From assembly GCF_019797765.1 (NCBI RefSeq), contig NZ_CP081862.1:1922001-1986000 (forward strand): a stretch of DNA of 64,000 nucleotides, given 5' to 3'. Under the pieces are notes generated by a model. That model made no database searches. It was not told the origin of the DNA and worked only from the letters and a program-made list of their open reading frames with translations. The position numbers and the translations under genes are program-made. The stretch is from Cellulomonas sp. C5510 (GTDB lineage Bacteria; Actinomycetota; Actinomycetes; Actinomycetales; Cellulomonadaceae). Position 1 is the stretch's first letter; the number at the start of each line of letters is the position of its first letter. Below are positions 45,819-55,047 of this stretch, one piece after another.

Positions 45819-47687
45819 ATGCACCGCGCACTCCCCGCCGTCGCCGTCCCGGCCGCCCTGCTGAGCCTGCTGCTCGCGGGCTGCTCCGCCGACGCGCTCG
45901 CGGGCACGACCACCACCTCGGCCGACACCGCCACCACCACCGTCGACGTCGCCGCAGGGGCCACCGCCGACGAGGTGCTCGCGGCGGACTCCGACGTCCA
46001 CGAGGCCGCGGACCCGGGACCGGGCGCGGGGACCGTCACCCTGGACGGGGACTCCGCCACGACCGACTCGGACGCCGTGACGGTGTCGGGCTCGACCGTG
46101 ACGATCACCGCCGGCGGCACCTACACCCTCACCGGCACGCTCACGGACGGGCAGGTGGTGGTCGCGGCGGACGACGCCGACGTCACCCTGGTGCTCGACG
46201 GCGTCGACATCACGTCGTCCACGGGCGCGGCGATCGCCGTCACCGCCGCCGACGCGGTGGTCGTAGAGCTGGCGGACGGCTCGACGAGCACGCTCACCGA
46301 CGCCGCCGTGCACGCCGACACCGCGTCGGAGGACGCCCCGGACGCGGCGCTGTTCTCCGTCGCCGACCTGACGATCACCGGCACCGGCGCGCTCGAGGTC
46401 ACCGGGAACGCGAACGACGGCATCGCCTCGAAGGACGGTCTGGTGGTGGAGTCCGGCGACGTGACCGTCACGGCGGTCGACGACGGCGTCAGGGGCAAGC
46501 ACTACCTCGTGGTCGAGGGCGGCGCCCTGGACGTCACGTCCGGCGGCGACGGCCTGACGTCCGACGAGGACGAGGACGCGACCGAGGGCTTCGTCGTGGT
46601 GTCGGGCGGCGACGTGACCGTCACCGCGGGCGGGGACGGGCTCGACGCGGCGACCGACGTGGTGGTCACCGGGGGGTCCCTGGACGTCACCGCCGGCGGC
46701 GGCAGCGGGCGGTCCGCCTCCGACGACACCTCCACCAAGGGCGTCAAGGGCGCGGTGTCGGTCGTGGTCGGTGGAGGCGCGGTCACCGTCGACGCCTCCG
46801 ACGACGGGCTCCACTCCGACGGCATCGTGTCGGTCACCGACGGCGACCTGACCCTGTCCGCCGGCGACGACGGCGTGCACGCCGACCTGGCGCTCGACGT
46901 CAGCGGCGGCACGGTCGAGGTCGTCACGGCGTCCGAGGGCCTGGAGGCCGAGGCGATCACGGTCGCGGGCGGGGACCTGGCCGTCACGGCCTCGGACGAC
47001 GGGCTCAACGCCTCGGACGCCGGCAGCAGCACCGCTGAGGGCGGTGGGGGAGCCGCGGGCGGTCCGCAGGGCGAGGCCGCGGGCGCCGCGACCCTCACCA
47101 TCACCGGCGGCACGCTCGCCGTCGACGCGGGCGGTGACGGGCTCGACTCGAACGGCTCGCTGACGATGTCGGGCGGCGTCGTGGTCGTGAACGGCCCCAC
47201 GGACGACGGCAACGGCGCGCTGGACTCCAACGGCACGCTCGCGGTGACGGGCGGCACGCTCGTGGCGGCCGGCTCGTCGGCCATGGCCGAGGCCCCCGAC
47301 GCGGACGGCCAGGGCTGGGTCTCCGCGACGTTCGACACCGCGCAGCCGGCCGGCACCACGCTGGCGGTCGTCGACGCGGACGGCACGGTCGTCGCGACCT
47401 TCACCCCCGCCAAGGTCATCAGCTCCCTGGTGGTCTCGTCCGAGGAGATCACCGCCGGGGAGACGTACACGGTCGTCTCCGGCGCGCAGGCCTCGGGCGA
47501 CGTGGTCGCGGGGTCCGGCGCGCAGGGCGACGCCTCGGGCGCCACGGAGCTGCTGACCGTCACGGCCGGCGAGCACACCGCCGGCAGGGGCGGTGGGGCG
47601 ATGGGCGGCGGGCCCGGCGGCGACGGCGGCACCCGCGGCGACGAGATGCCCGGCGGCGGGATGCCCGGCGGCGGCGCGGACGCCTGA
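45819..47687 (+). CDS. large beta-helix carbohydrate-binding-domain lipoprotein (Cthe_2159-like)
   Basis: 622 residues with a signal peptide and lipobox LLAGC (Cys about 19), then a Thr-rich linker. The body is a repetitive, acidic, right-handed beta-helix: GGDLAV..ASDDGL and GGDGLDSNGS units recur roughly every 20-27 residues with Asp pairs that would bind calcium. The matching Clostridium thermocellum protein Cthe_2159 binds cellulose and acidic sugars. The C-terminus is Gly/Met-rich. CCGGAGG precedes ATG 45819. Extracellular sugar or wall binding is the likely role; linkage to DUF4956 and VTC is the interesting part. Confidence 0.85.
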   Translation: MHRALPAVAVPAALLSLLLAGCSADALAGTTTTSADTATTTVDVAAGATADEVLAADSDVHEAADPGPGAGTVTLDGDSATTDSDAVTVSGSTVTITAGGTYTLTGTLTDGQVVVAADDADVTLVLDGVDITSSTGAAIAVTAADAVVVELADGSTSTLTDAAVHADTASEDAPDAALFSVADLTITGTGALEVTGNANDGIASKDGLVVESGDVTVTAVDDGVRGKHYLVVEGGALDVTSGGDGLTSDEDEDATEGFVVVSGGDVTVTAGGDGLDAATDVVVTGGSLDVTAGGGSGRSASDDTSTKGVKGAVSVVVGGGAVTVDASDDGLHSDGIVSVTDGDLTLSAGDDGVHADLALDVSGGTVEVVTASEGLEAEAITVAGGDLAVTASDDGLNASDAGSSTAEGGGGAAGGPQGEAAGAATLTITGGTLAVDAGGDGLDSNGSLTMSGGVVVVNGPTDDGNGALDSNGTLAVTGGTLVAAGSSAMAEAPDADGQGWVSATFDTAQPAGTTLAVVDADGTVVATFTPAKVISSLVVSSEEITAGETYTVVSGAQASGDVVAGSGAQGDASGATELLTVTAGEHTAGRGGGAMGGGPGGDGGTRGDEMPGGGMPGGGADA

Positions 47688-47733
47688 GGGGACCGGCCGG
47701 CCCGCGGGCCCGGGGCCGACGGCTCCGGGCCCG

Positions 47734-47739
47734 TAGGCT
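47734..47739 (+). promoter_or_regulatory. -10 box of a leaderless dop promoter
   Basis: TAGGCT ends 7 nt before GTG 47747. Thus dop has its own promoter and does not depend on transcription through arc. Confidence 0.55.
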
Positions 47740-47746
47740 GGCCGGC

Positions 47747-49351
47747 GTGACCGTGCGCCGCGTGATGGGGATCGAGACCGAGTACGGCGTGCTGCAGCCC
47801 GGCCGCCCCACCGCCAACCCGATGCTGCTGTCCAGCCACGTCGTCGCGGTGCACGCCGCCGCCCGCGGGGCCGGCCGCACGAAGGCCCGGTGGGACTACG
47901 ACGACGAGGACCCGCTGCAGGACGCACGCGGCTTCCACCTGCAGCGCGCGGCGGCGCACCCGTCGCTGCTGACGGACGACCCTGCCCGGCCCGCACCGTC
48001 GGGCGACGGCCCGCAGGAGGTCGCCCGCTCGCTGGTGGAGGAGTACGAGGACCCCGGTGCGGCGAACGTCATCCTCACCAACGGTGCCCGTCTCTACGTC
48101 GACCACGCGCACCCCGAGTACTCGTCGCCGGAGGTCACCAACCCGCTCGACGCCGTGCGGTGGGACCGGGCGGGCGAGCTCGTCATGCTGGCCTCGGTGC
48201 GCGCCCTGGCGTCCACCGCGGCGCTGCCCGAGGTGGCGCTGTACAAGAACAACGTCGACGGCAAGGGCGCGACCTACGGCACCCACGAGAACTTCCTCGT
48301 CGACCGCGCGGTGCCGTTCGCCGACCTCGCGGCGCGCGTCATGCCGTTCCTGGTGACCCGCCAGGTCTTCACCGGCGCCGGCCGCGTCGGGCTGGGGCAG
48401 CGCGGTGAGGAGGCCGGCTTCCAGCTCTCCCAGCGGGCCGACTACATCGAGGCGGAGGTCGGCCTGGAGACCACGCTGCGCCGGCCGATCGTCAACACGC
48501 GAGACGAGCCGCACGCCGACCCGGACCGCTGGCGCCGGCTGCACGTCATCATCGGGGACGCGAACCTGCTCGAGGTGCCGACGTACCTGAAGCTCGGCAC
48601 GACGTCGCTGGTGCTGTGGCTGGTCGAGCGCATCGCGTCCGGCGCCGCCGCCGACCTGGCCGCCGCGCTGGACCGCCTGGCGCTCGCCGACCCGGTGCGA
48701 GCCGTGCACACCGTCAGCCACGACCTCACGCTGACCGCTCGCCTGCCTCTGGCGGACGGACGGCGGCTGACCGCGCTCGAGGTGCAGCGCGAGTACCTCA
48801 CGGCGGTCCGCACCGCTCTCGGGCGCGGCGCCGCGGAGGTCGACGCGCAGACCGCGGACGTCGTCGCCCGCTGGGGCTCGCTGCTGGACCGGCTCGGCTC
48901 CGACCCGGCGTCGTGCGCCCGGGAGGTGGAGTGGCTCGCCAAGATGCGCCTGCTCGAGGGGCTGCGGCGCCGTGACCACCTGGACTGGGACCACCCCCGT
49001 CTGGCCGCCGTCGACCTGCAGTGGTCCGACGTGCGCCCCGAGCGCGGGCTGTACCAGCGGCTCGTCGGGGCGGGCGCGGTCGAGCGCCTCGTGACGGACG
49101 AGGCGGTGGCGTCGGCCGTGTCGCACCCCCCGGAGGACACGCGCGCGTACTTCCGCGGCGAGACGATCGCCCGGTTCGGTGCCCACGTCTCGGCGGCGTC
49201 CTGGGACTCGGTGGTGTTCGACGTCCCGGGGGCGCCGACTCTCCGGCGCGTCCCCATGCGCGACCCGCTGCGCGGCACCCGGGCGCACGTCGAGGGCCTG
49301 CTCGAGGGGTCGCCGGACGTCGCCAGCCTGCTGGAGGCGCTCGGTTCCTGA
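47747..49351 (+). CDS. dop: deamidase/depupylase of Pup (Dop)
   Basis: 534 residues. Carboxylate-amine-ligase-like fold with MGIETEYGVL at the N-terminus and the long Dop-specific loop (about residues 40-90) that distinguishes it from PafA. Further motifs include NGARLYVDHAHPEYS, KNNVDGKGATYGTHENFL and [14 protein letters not shown]. It deamidates the C-terminal Gln of Pup to Glu and removes Pup from substrates. GTG 47747 is leaderless; GTG 47753 and ATG 47765 are in-frame alternatives. Confidence 0.96.
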   Translation: MTVRRVMGIETEYGVLQPGRPTANPMLLSSHVVAVHAAARGAGRTKARWDYDDEDPLQDARGFHLQRAAAHPSLLTDDPARPAPSGDGPQEVARSLVEEYEDPGAANVILTNGARLYVDHAHPEYSSPEVTNPLDAVRWDRAGELVMLASVRALASTAALPEVALYKNNVDGKGATYGTHENFLVDRAVPFADLAARVMPFLVTRQVFTGAGRVGLGQRGEEAGFQLSQRADYIEAEVGLETTLRRPIVNTRDEPHADPDRWRRLHVIIGDANLLEVPTYLKLGTTSLVLWLVERIASGAAADLAAALDRLALADPVRAVHTVSHDLTLTARLPLADGRRLTALEVQREYLTAVRTALGRGAAEVDAQTADVVARWGSLLDRLGSDPASCAREVEWLAKMRLLEGLRRRDHLDWDHPRLAAVDLQWSDVRPERGLYQRLVGAGAVERLVTDEAVASAVSHPPEDTRAYFRGETIARFGAHVSAASWDSVVFDVPGAPTLRRVPMRDPLRGTRAHVEGLLEGSPDVASLLEALGS

Positions 49352-49415
49352 CGCGCGCGGCACCCGGCGCGGCCCGGCGCCCGGCGGCGCACGCGAACCC
49401 GCGCCGACCAGGGCC

Positions 49416-49421
49416 TAGGGT
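49416..49421 (+). promoter_or_regulatory. -10 box of a candidate pup promoter
   Basis: TAGGGT lies about 65 bases before the pup ATG in the 134-base dop-pup gap, leaving a leader with its own ribosome site. It would drive pup-prcB-prcA-pafA. Confidence 0.4.
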
Positions 49422-49485
49422 GGTGCCACTGCGGTGCCCGGTCCAGCTCGCCGGGCCCCGTCCGGACTACCGCCGGAGGTGGACG

Positions 49486-49689
49486 ATGGCCGACCGATCA
49501 GGTCAGGAACGCGCTCGGGACCGCCGCGAGGACGACGAGCCGGTCGACGGCCCGGACGTCGAGCAGGCGACCGCAGCGGCGCAGCAGCGCGACGCGGAGG
49601 TCGACGCGCTCCTCGAGGAGATCGACGACGTCCTGGAGACCAACGCCGAGCAGTTCGTGCGCGGGTTCGTGCAGAAGGGCGGGCAGTGA
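49486..49689 (+). CDS. pup: prokaryotic ubiquitin-like protein Pup
   Basis: 67 residues, highly charged and predicted disordered. The C-terminus FVRGFVQKGGQ ends in Gly-Gly-Gln, so Dop must deamidate the Gln before PafA can attach Pup to lysines. The helical segment that binds the Arc coiled coil is about residues 25-52. CGGAGG precedes ATG 49486. Three bases separate it from prcB. Confidence 0.97.
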   Translation: MADRSGQERARDRREDDEPVDGPDVEQATAAAQQRDAEVDALLEEIDDVLETNAEQFVRGFVQKGGQ

Positions 49690-49692
49690 CGC

Positions 49693-50544
49693 GTGCCGAC
49701 CGACCCGCTGAGCCCCGCGGGGCGGCTGCCCGGCGCCTTCACGACGCCCGGGTCGTCCTCCTTCGTCGACTTCCTGTCCCAGCACGCCCCGGACCTGCTG
49801 CCCGGCCGTCGCTCGGCGCTGCCGGCCGGTGAGGTGCCCGCCCCGCACGCCACCACGATCGTCGCGCTGACGTTCGACGGCGGGGTGGTCATGGCGGGCG
49901 ACCGGCGCGCCACGATGGGCTCGCAGATCGCCTCGCGGGACATCGAGAAGGTCTTCCCGGCCGACGACTACTCCGCCGTGGGGATCGCCGGCACCGCCGG
50001 GCTGGCCGTCGAGCTGGTCCGGCTGTTCCAGCTGGAGCTCGAGCACTACGAGAAGATCGAGGGCACGCTGCTCTCGCTCGACGGCAAGGCGAACCGGCTC
50101 GCGACGATGATCCGGGGCAACCTCGGGCTCGCGATGCAGGGGCTGGCCGTGGTGCCGCTGTTCGCCGGGTTCGACCTGGACCGCGGCAGCGGGCGGATCT
50201 TCTCGTACGACGTCACGGGCGGCCGCTACGAGGAGCACCAGCACCACAGCGTGGGCTCGGGCTCGGTGTTCGCGCGCGGGTCGCTCAAGAAGCTCTGGCA
50301 GCCGGGGCTCGACGCCGACGCGGCGGTCCGCGTGGCGGTGGAGGCCCTGGTGGACGCCGCCGACGACGACTCCGCGACGGGAGGGCCGGACCAGGCGCGC
50401 CGCATCTGGCCGGTCGTCGCCACGGTGACCGCGGCGGGGTACCTGCGGGTGCCGCAGGACGCGCTCGGCGAGGTGGTGGCGCGGGTGCTGGCCGACCGCG
50501 CCGAGCAGCACGCCCGGGCCCGGCAGGAGGGTGACCCCGCATGA
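49693..50544 (+). CDS. prcB: 20S proteasome beta subunit PrcB
   Basis: 283 residues. Residues 1-53 are the propeptide; cleavage before Thr54 exposes the catalytic Thr of [17 protein letters not shown], matching the mycobacterial mature N-terminus. The Lys33-equivalent follows in SRDIEKVFP. Forms the two central heptamer rings of the proteolytic core. GTG 49693 is three bases after the pup stop. Overlaps prcA by ATGA. Confidence 0.97.
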   Translation: MPTDPLSPAGRLPGAFTTPGSSSFVDFLSQHAPDLLPGRRSALPAGEVPAPHATTIVALTFDGGVVMAGDRRATMGSQIASRDIEKVFPADDYSAVGIAGTAGLAVELVRLFQLELEHYEKIEGTLLSLDGKANRLATMIRGNLGLAMQGLAVVPLFAGFDLDRGSGRIFSYDVTGGRYEEHQHHSVGSGSVFARGSLKKLWQPGLDADAAVRVAVEALVDAADDDSATGGPDQARRIWPVVATVTAAGYLRVPQDALGEVVARVLADRAEQHARARQEGDPA

Positions 50545-51257
50545 GCATGCCGTTCTACGTCTCTCCCGAGCAGCTGATGAAGGACCGGGCGGACTACGCG
50601 CGCAAGGGCATCGCCCGCGGCCGGTCCGTCGTGGTCCTCGCCTACGAGGACGGCATCGCGTTCGCGACCGAGAACCCCTCGCGGGCCCTGCACAAGGTCT
50701 CCGAGATCTACGACCGCATCGCGTTCGCCGCCGTCGGCAAGTACAACGAGTTCGAGAACCTGCGCGTGGCCGGCGTGCGGTACGCCGACCTGCGCGGCTA
50801 CTCCTACGACCGCCGGGACGTCAACGCCCGCGGCCTCGCGAACGCGTACGCCCAGACGCTCGGCACGGTCTTCACCACCGAGTCCAAGCCGCTCGAGGTC
50901 GAGCTCGTCGTCGCGGAGGTGGGCGGCGACGCCGCCGTGGACCAGATCTACCGGCTGTCGTACGACGGGTCGGTGGCCGACGAGCGCGGGTTCGTGGTCA
51001 TGGGCGGCCAGGCCGAGCGGCTGCGGGACGAGGTGGCCGGCGCGTGGGCGCCCGGCATGCCGCTCGCCGACGTGCTCGGCCTCGCGGTGCGGGTGCTCGG
51101 GACCCCGGCCGACGGGTCCGACGAGGACGACCGCCGCGTCATCCCCGCCGCGCAGCTCGAGGTCGCGGTCCTCGACCGCACCCGGCCGCGGCGGGCGTTC
51201 CGGCGCCTGTCCGGCGTCGTGCTGGAGGACCTGCTGGCGTCCGCCGGCGGGTCTTGA
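50541..51257 (+). CDS. prcA: 20S proteasome alpha subunit PrcA
   Basis: 238 residues. It begins [21 protein letters not shown], the N-terminal helix that gates the pore, and continues with the Ntn fold lacking a catalytic Thr. Forms the outer heptamer rings contacted by the Arc C-terminus. The start at 50541 overlaps the prcB stop, consistent with equal expression of the two subunits. Confidence 0.97.
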   Translation: MSMPFYVSPEQLMKDRADYARKGIARGRSVVVLAYEDGIAFATENPSRALHKVSEIYDRIAFAAVGKYNEFENLRVAGVRYADLRGYSYDRRDVNARGLANAYAQTLGTVFTTESKPLEVELVVAEVGGDAAVDQIYRLSYDGSVADERGFVVMGGQAERLRDEVAGAWAPGMPLADVLGLAVRVLGTPADGSDEDDRRVIPAAQLEVAVLDRTRPRRAFRRLSGVVLEDLLASAGGS

Positions 51258-51272
51258 GGCCGGGAGGCGATC

Positions 51273-52634
51273 GTGGACCGACGGATCTTCGGCCTGGAGA
51301 CCGAGTACGGCGTGACGTGCGCCGCCGGCGACGGGCGTGGCCTGTCCGCCGACGAGGTCGCGCGGTACCTGTTCCGCAAGGTCGTGGCGTGGGGCCGGTC
51401 GTCGAACGTGTTCCTGCGCAACGGCTCGCGGCTGTACCTCGACGTCGGCTCGCATCCCGAGTACGCCACGGCGGAGTGCGACGACTGGCGCCAGCTCGTC
51501 ACGCACGACCGGGCGGGGGAGCGCATCCTCGAGGGCCTGGTCGCCGACGCCCAGCAGCGGCTGGAGCACGAGGGCCTGTCGGGCCGGATCCACCTGTTCA
51601 AGAACAACACCGACTCCGCGGGCAACTCCTACGGGTGCCACGAGAACTACCTGGTGCGCCGGCAGGGGGACTTCTCCCGGCTCTCCGACGTGCTCGTGCC
51701 GTTCCTCATCACCCGGCAGGTGCTCACGGGTGCGGGCAAGGTCCTCGCGACCCCGCGCGGCGCGGTGTTCTGCCTGTCGCAGCGGGCGGACCACATCTGG
51801 GAGTCCGTGTCGTCGGCCACGACGCGGTCCCGGCCGATCATCAACACGCGAGACGAGCCGCACGCCGACGCCGAGCACTACCGCCGGCTGCACGTCATCG
51901 TCGGGGACTCCTCGATGTCCGAGACCACCACCATGCTCAAGGTCGGGTCGACCGACCTGGTGCTGCGCCTGGTCGAGGCCGGCCTGCCGATGCGGGACCT
52001 CACGCTGGAGAACCCGATCCGCGCGATCCGGGAGATCAGCCACGACGTCACCGGCATGCACCCCGTGACGCTCGCGAACGGCCGGACGGTCACCGCCGTG
52101 GACCTGCAGGAGGAGTACCTGGGCCGGGTGCAGGACTGGGTGACGTCCGAGTCCGACCCGACGCCCGAGGTGAAGCAGGTGCTCGACCTGTGGGAGCGCG
52201 GGCTGCGGGCGCTGCGCACCGGGGACCTGTCGCTGGTGGACCGGGAGCTGGACTGGGTCATCAAGTACCGGCTCATCGAGCGGTACCGGGCCCGGCACGG
52301 GCTGGACCTGTCCGACGTGCGTGTCGCGCGGCTGGACCTCGCGTACCACGACATCTCCCGCACGGAGGGCCTGTACAACCTCCTCGCGCAGCGTGGACTG
52401 GTCGAGCGCGTCACCACCGACGTCGAGGTGTTCGAGGCGACGTCGGTCCCGCCGCAGACGACACGCGCGAGGCTGCGCGGCGAGTTCGTGCAGGCGGCGC
52501 AGGAGGCCCGGCGGGACTACACGGTCGACTGGGTGCACCTGAAGCTCAACGACCAGGCCCAGCGCACCGTCCTGTGCAAGGACCCGTTCCGCAGCGTCGA
52601 CGACCGGGTCGAGAGGCTCATCGAGTCGATGTGA
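51273..52634 (+). CDS. pafA: Pup-protein ligase PafA
   Basis: 453 residues, the usual length. [12 protein letters not shown] at the N-terminus, [39 protein letters not shown] and the shared [13 protein letters not shown]. It uses ATP to join the C-terminal Glu of Pup to substrate lysines. It is paralogous to Dop and lacks the Dop loop. GTG 51273 follows GGGAGG. A hairpin follows at 52650. Confidence 0.97.
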   Translation: MDRRIFGLETEYGVTCAAGDGRGLSADEVARYLFRKVVAWGRSSNVFLRNGSRLYLDVGSHPEYATAECDDWRQLVTHDRAGERILEGLVADAQQRLEHEGLSGRIHLFKNNTDSAGNSYGCHENYLVRRQGDFSRLSDVLVPFLITRQVLTGAGKVLATPRGAVFCLSQRADHIWESVSSATTRSRPIINTRDEPHADAEHYRRLHVIVGDSSMSETTTMLKVGSTDLVLRLVEAGLPMRDLTLENPIRAIREISHDVTGMHPVTLANGRTVTAVDLQEEYLGRVQDWVTSESDPTPEVKQVLDLWERGLRALRTGDLSLVDRELDWVIKYRLIERYRARHGLDLSDVRVARLDLAYHDISRTEGLYNLLAQRGLVERVTTDVEVFEATSVPPQTTRARLRGEFVQAAQEARRDYTVDWVHLKLNDQAQRTVLCKDPFRSVDDRVERLIESM

Positions 52635-52649
52635 CCGTCCGGGAGGCGG

Positions 52650-52677
52650 TCCGCGGCCCCGTACAGTGGGCCGCGGA
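52650..52677 (+). terminator. hairpin after pafA containing a -10-like box in its loop
   Basis: TCCGCGGCCC (52650-52659) pairs exactly with 52668-52677. The eight-base loop holds TACAGT (52662-52667), so one element may both attenuate pafA transcription and start the next gene's transcript. Confidence 0.5.
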
Positions 52678-52704
52678 TCGTGCAGGACGCTGGGAAGGAA
52701 CGAC

Positions 52705-53598
52705 GTGCGACGTCTCGTGGCCGCGTGCGCCGCTGCGGCTCTGCTGCTCGTGGGGTGCGCCTCGCAGGAGCCCGAACCGCCGGAGGTGGTCGTCTCCGGT
52801 GACGCCGGGCAGGCGCCGACCGTCACCTACCGGACGCCGCTGCGGGTGGCGGAGCCCCTGCACGAGGTGGTCTGGGAGGGCACCGGGCCCGCGCTGGAGG
52901 ACGGCCGCCCGGTGCTGCTCGACTTCTGGCTGGAGGACGCGTCCGACGCCACGCTGGTCAAGGAGTCGTACAGCTCCAGCCCCACCCCGCGTCTGCTCAC
53001 CGAGGAGGACCTCGGCAAGGACCTCTACGCCACGCTCTCCGGCCAGCGGGTGGGCGCGCGGCTGCTGCAGATCAGCCCGGCGTCGGACATCGGCGCCTCG
53101 TCCTACCCGACCGTGACCGTGCTCGACGTCCTGCCGGTGCGGGCCGACGGGGAACCGGTCGAACCACGCGAGGGCGTGCCGGCCGTGTCGCTCGACGACG
53201 ACGGCGCCCCGTCGATCACCCCGACCGGCACGGAGCCGACCGCCGACCTGGTGGTGCAGCCGCTGCTGCGCGGGACCGGCCCCCAGGTGTCCCAGGGCGA
53301 CGTCGTGACCGTGCAGTTCACGGGGTTCGTCTGGGCGACCGGCGAGCCGTTCGACTCGACGTGGACGACGGGCAGCCCCTCGACGTTCTCGCTCGACGAC
53401 GTCCCCGCCTGGTCGGAGGCGCTGGTCGAGCAGACCGTCGGCAGCCAGGTGATGCTGGTCGTGCCGCCGTCGTACGCCTTGCGCGCGACGCAGAGCGAGG
53501 AGCTCGCAGGGCAGACCATCGTCTTCGTCATCGACCTGCTCGCGACCCGCGCCCCCGCGTCCGACGACGCCGGCGACGACGCGACCGGAGGGGAGTGA
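52705..53598 (+). CDS. FKBP-type peptidyl-prolyl isomerase lipoprotein
   Basis: 297 residues from GTG 52705 (GGAAGGA upstream). Signal peptide with lipobox LLVGC (Cys about 18). An N-terminal domain of uncertain fold (about 40-165) precedes an FKBP domain (about 190-285) with VSQGDVVTVQFTGFVWATGEPFDSTW. It would assist folding of secreted proteins at the outer face of the membrane. FKBP genes commonly follow pafA in actinobacteria. Confidence 0.9.
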   Translation: MRRLVAACAAAALLLVGCASQEPEPPEVVVSGDAGQAPTVTYRTPLRVAEPLHEVVWEGTGPALEDGRPVLLDFWLEDASDATLVKESYSSSPTPRLLTEEDLGKDLYATLSGQRVGARLLQISPASDIGASSYPTVTVLDVLPVRADGEPVEPREGVPAVSLDDDGAPSITPTGTEPTADLVVQPLLRGTGPQVSQGDVVTVQFTGFVWATGEPFDSTWTTGSPSTFSLDDVPAWSEALVEQTVGSQVMLVVPPSYALRATQSEELAGQTIVFVIDLLATRAPASDDAGDDATGGE

Positions 53599-53601
53599 GC
53601 C

Positions 53602-54372
53602 GTGTCCGTCGCGCTGCGGGTGGTGCCGTGCCTGGACGTCGACGCCGGCCGGGTGGTCAAGGGCGTCAACTTCGAGAACCTGCGGGACGCGGGTGACCCC
53701 GTCGAGCTCGCCCGCCGGTACGACCGCGAGGGTGCCGACGAGGTGACGTTCCTCGACGTGTCGGCCTCGTCGTCGGCCCGCGAGACGACGTACGACGTGG
53801 TGCGCCGCACCGCGGAGCAGGTGTTCGTGCCGCTGACCGTCGGCGGCGGCGTGCGGTCCGCGGAGGACGTCGACCGGCTGCTGCGGGCCGGTGCCGACAA
53901 GGTGGGCGTCAACACCGCGGCGATCGCGCGTCCCGAGCTGATCGCGGAGATCGCCGACCGGTTCGGCAGCCAGGTGCTCACGCTCTCGGTCGACGCGCGG
54001 CGCGTGACCGGTGACGTCCGCACCGACTCGGGGTACGAGGTCACGACCCACGGCGGCCGCCGCGGGACCGGCATCGACGCCGTGGCGTGGGCCGCCCGTG
54101 CCGCTGAGCTGGGGGCCGGGGAGATCCTGCTCAACTCCATGGACGCCGACGGCACGACCGCGGGTTTCGACCTGGAGATGCTGCGGGACGTCCGGCGCGA
54201 GGTGCGGGTTCCGCTCATCGCCAGCGGTGGCGCGGGGACGGTCGAGCACTTCGCGGAGGCCGCGGCGGCGGGCGCGGACGCCGTCCTCGCGGCCAGCGTC
54301 TTCCACTTCGGCACGCTCACGGTCGGCGTGGTCAAGGCCCACCTGCGGGAGCGGGGCTTCGAGGTCCGCTGA
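53602..54372 (+). CDS. hisF: imidazole glycerol phosphate synthase cyclase subunit HisF
   Basis: 256 residues, full length. TIM barrel with both catalytic Asp residues visible: [13 protein letters not shown] (first Asp) and LSVDARR (second), plus phosphate-binding GGVRS and IASGGAGT. It cyclises PRFAR using ammonia from HisH in histidine and purine-precursor synthesis. No other his genes are in the window, so hisF is detached from hisH/hisA here. GTG 53602 is three bases after the FKBP stop. Confidence 0.95.
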   Translation: MSVALRVVPCLDVDAGRVVKGVNFENLRDAGDPVELARRYDREGADEVTFLDVSASSSARETTYDVVRRTAEQVFVPLTVGGGVRSAEDVDRLLRAGADKVGVNTAAIARPELIAEIADRFGSQVLTLSVDARRVTGDVRTDSGYEVTTHGGRRGTGIDAVAWAARAAELGAGEILLNSMDADGTTAGFDLEMLRDVRREVRVPLIASGGAGTVEHFAEAAAAGADAVLAASVFHFGTLTVGVVKAHLRERGFEVR

Positions 54373-54417
54373 CCGCCGCGGGTGCGGCGCGGCCCGCGGG
54401 CACGGCACGATGGGGTC

Positions 54418-55047
54418 ATGCAGCGCATCGGTCTGACCGGAGGGATCGCGGCGGGCAAGTCCGTCGCCGCGGCGCGGTTCGTGCAGCGCGGGGCGGTCGT
54501 GCTCGACTACGACCTTCTGGCCCGGGAGGCGGTGGCTCCGGGCACGCCCGGACTCGCCGAGGTCGTCGAGGCGTTCGGGGACGGCGTCCTCGCCCCGGAC
54601 GGCACGCTCGACCGGCCGGCCCTGGCGGCCGTCGTGTTCGCCGACCCCGACGCGCGGGAGCGCCTCAACGCCGTCGTGCACCCGGTGGTGCACCGGCTCG
54701 CGGCGGAGCGGGAGGCCGCGGCCGCCGCGGCTGACGCCGGGGCCGTCGTCGTGCACGACGTCCCGCTGCTCGTCGAGTCCGGGTACGCGGGCTCCTTCCA
54801 CCTGGTCGTCCTCGTGCACGCCCCCGCGCTGCTGCGTGCGGAGCGGCTGGTGCGCACCCGCGGCATGGGACGCGCCGAGGCGGAGAGCCGGATCGCCGCC
54901 CAGGCGACGGACGCCGAGCGGCAGGCCGTCGCGGACGTCGTCCTCGACGGGTCGGGCGCGCCCGAGGACCTGGAAGCCCAGGTCGACGCGCTGTGGGACC
55001 GGCTGGCCGCGGAGCGTCGGGACGAGCGCGAGGTCGACGGCCCGTGA
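54418..55047 (+). CDS. coaE: dephospho-CoA kinase CoaE
   Basis: 209 residues. The P-loop GGIAAGKS (about 8-15), the LDYDLLAREAV substrate loop and LVHAPALLRAERLVRTRGM are conserved. It phosphorylates dephospho-CoA in the last step of CoA synthesis. The GrpB-like extension seen on some actinobacterial CoaE proteins is absent. It overlaps pcp by GTGA. Confidence 0.95.
   Translation: MQRIGLTGGIAAGKSVAAARFVQRGAVVLDYDLLAREAVAPGTPGLAEVVEAFGDGVLAPDGTLDRPALAAVVFADPDARERLNAVVHPVVHRLAAEREAAAAAADAGAVVVHDVPLLVESGYAGSFHLVVLVHAPALLRAERLVRTRGMGRAEAESRIAAQATDAERQAVADVVLDGSGAPEDLEAQVDALWDRLAAERRDEREVDGP

Noticed and set aside
40906..47746. Genomic island or mobile element between arc and dop
   Set aside because: No integrase, transposase, attachment repeat or tRNA, and codon use matches the flanks, so recent horizontal insertion is not supported.
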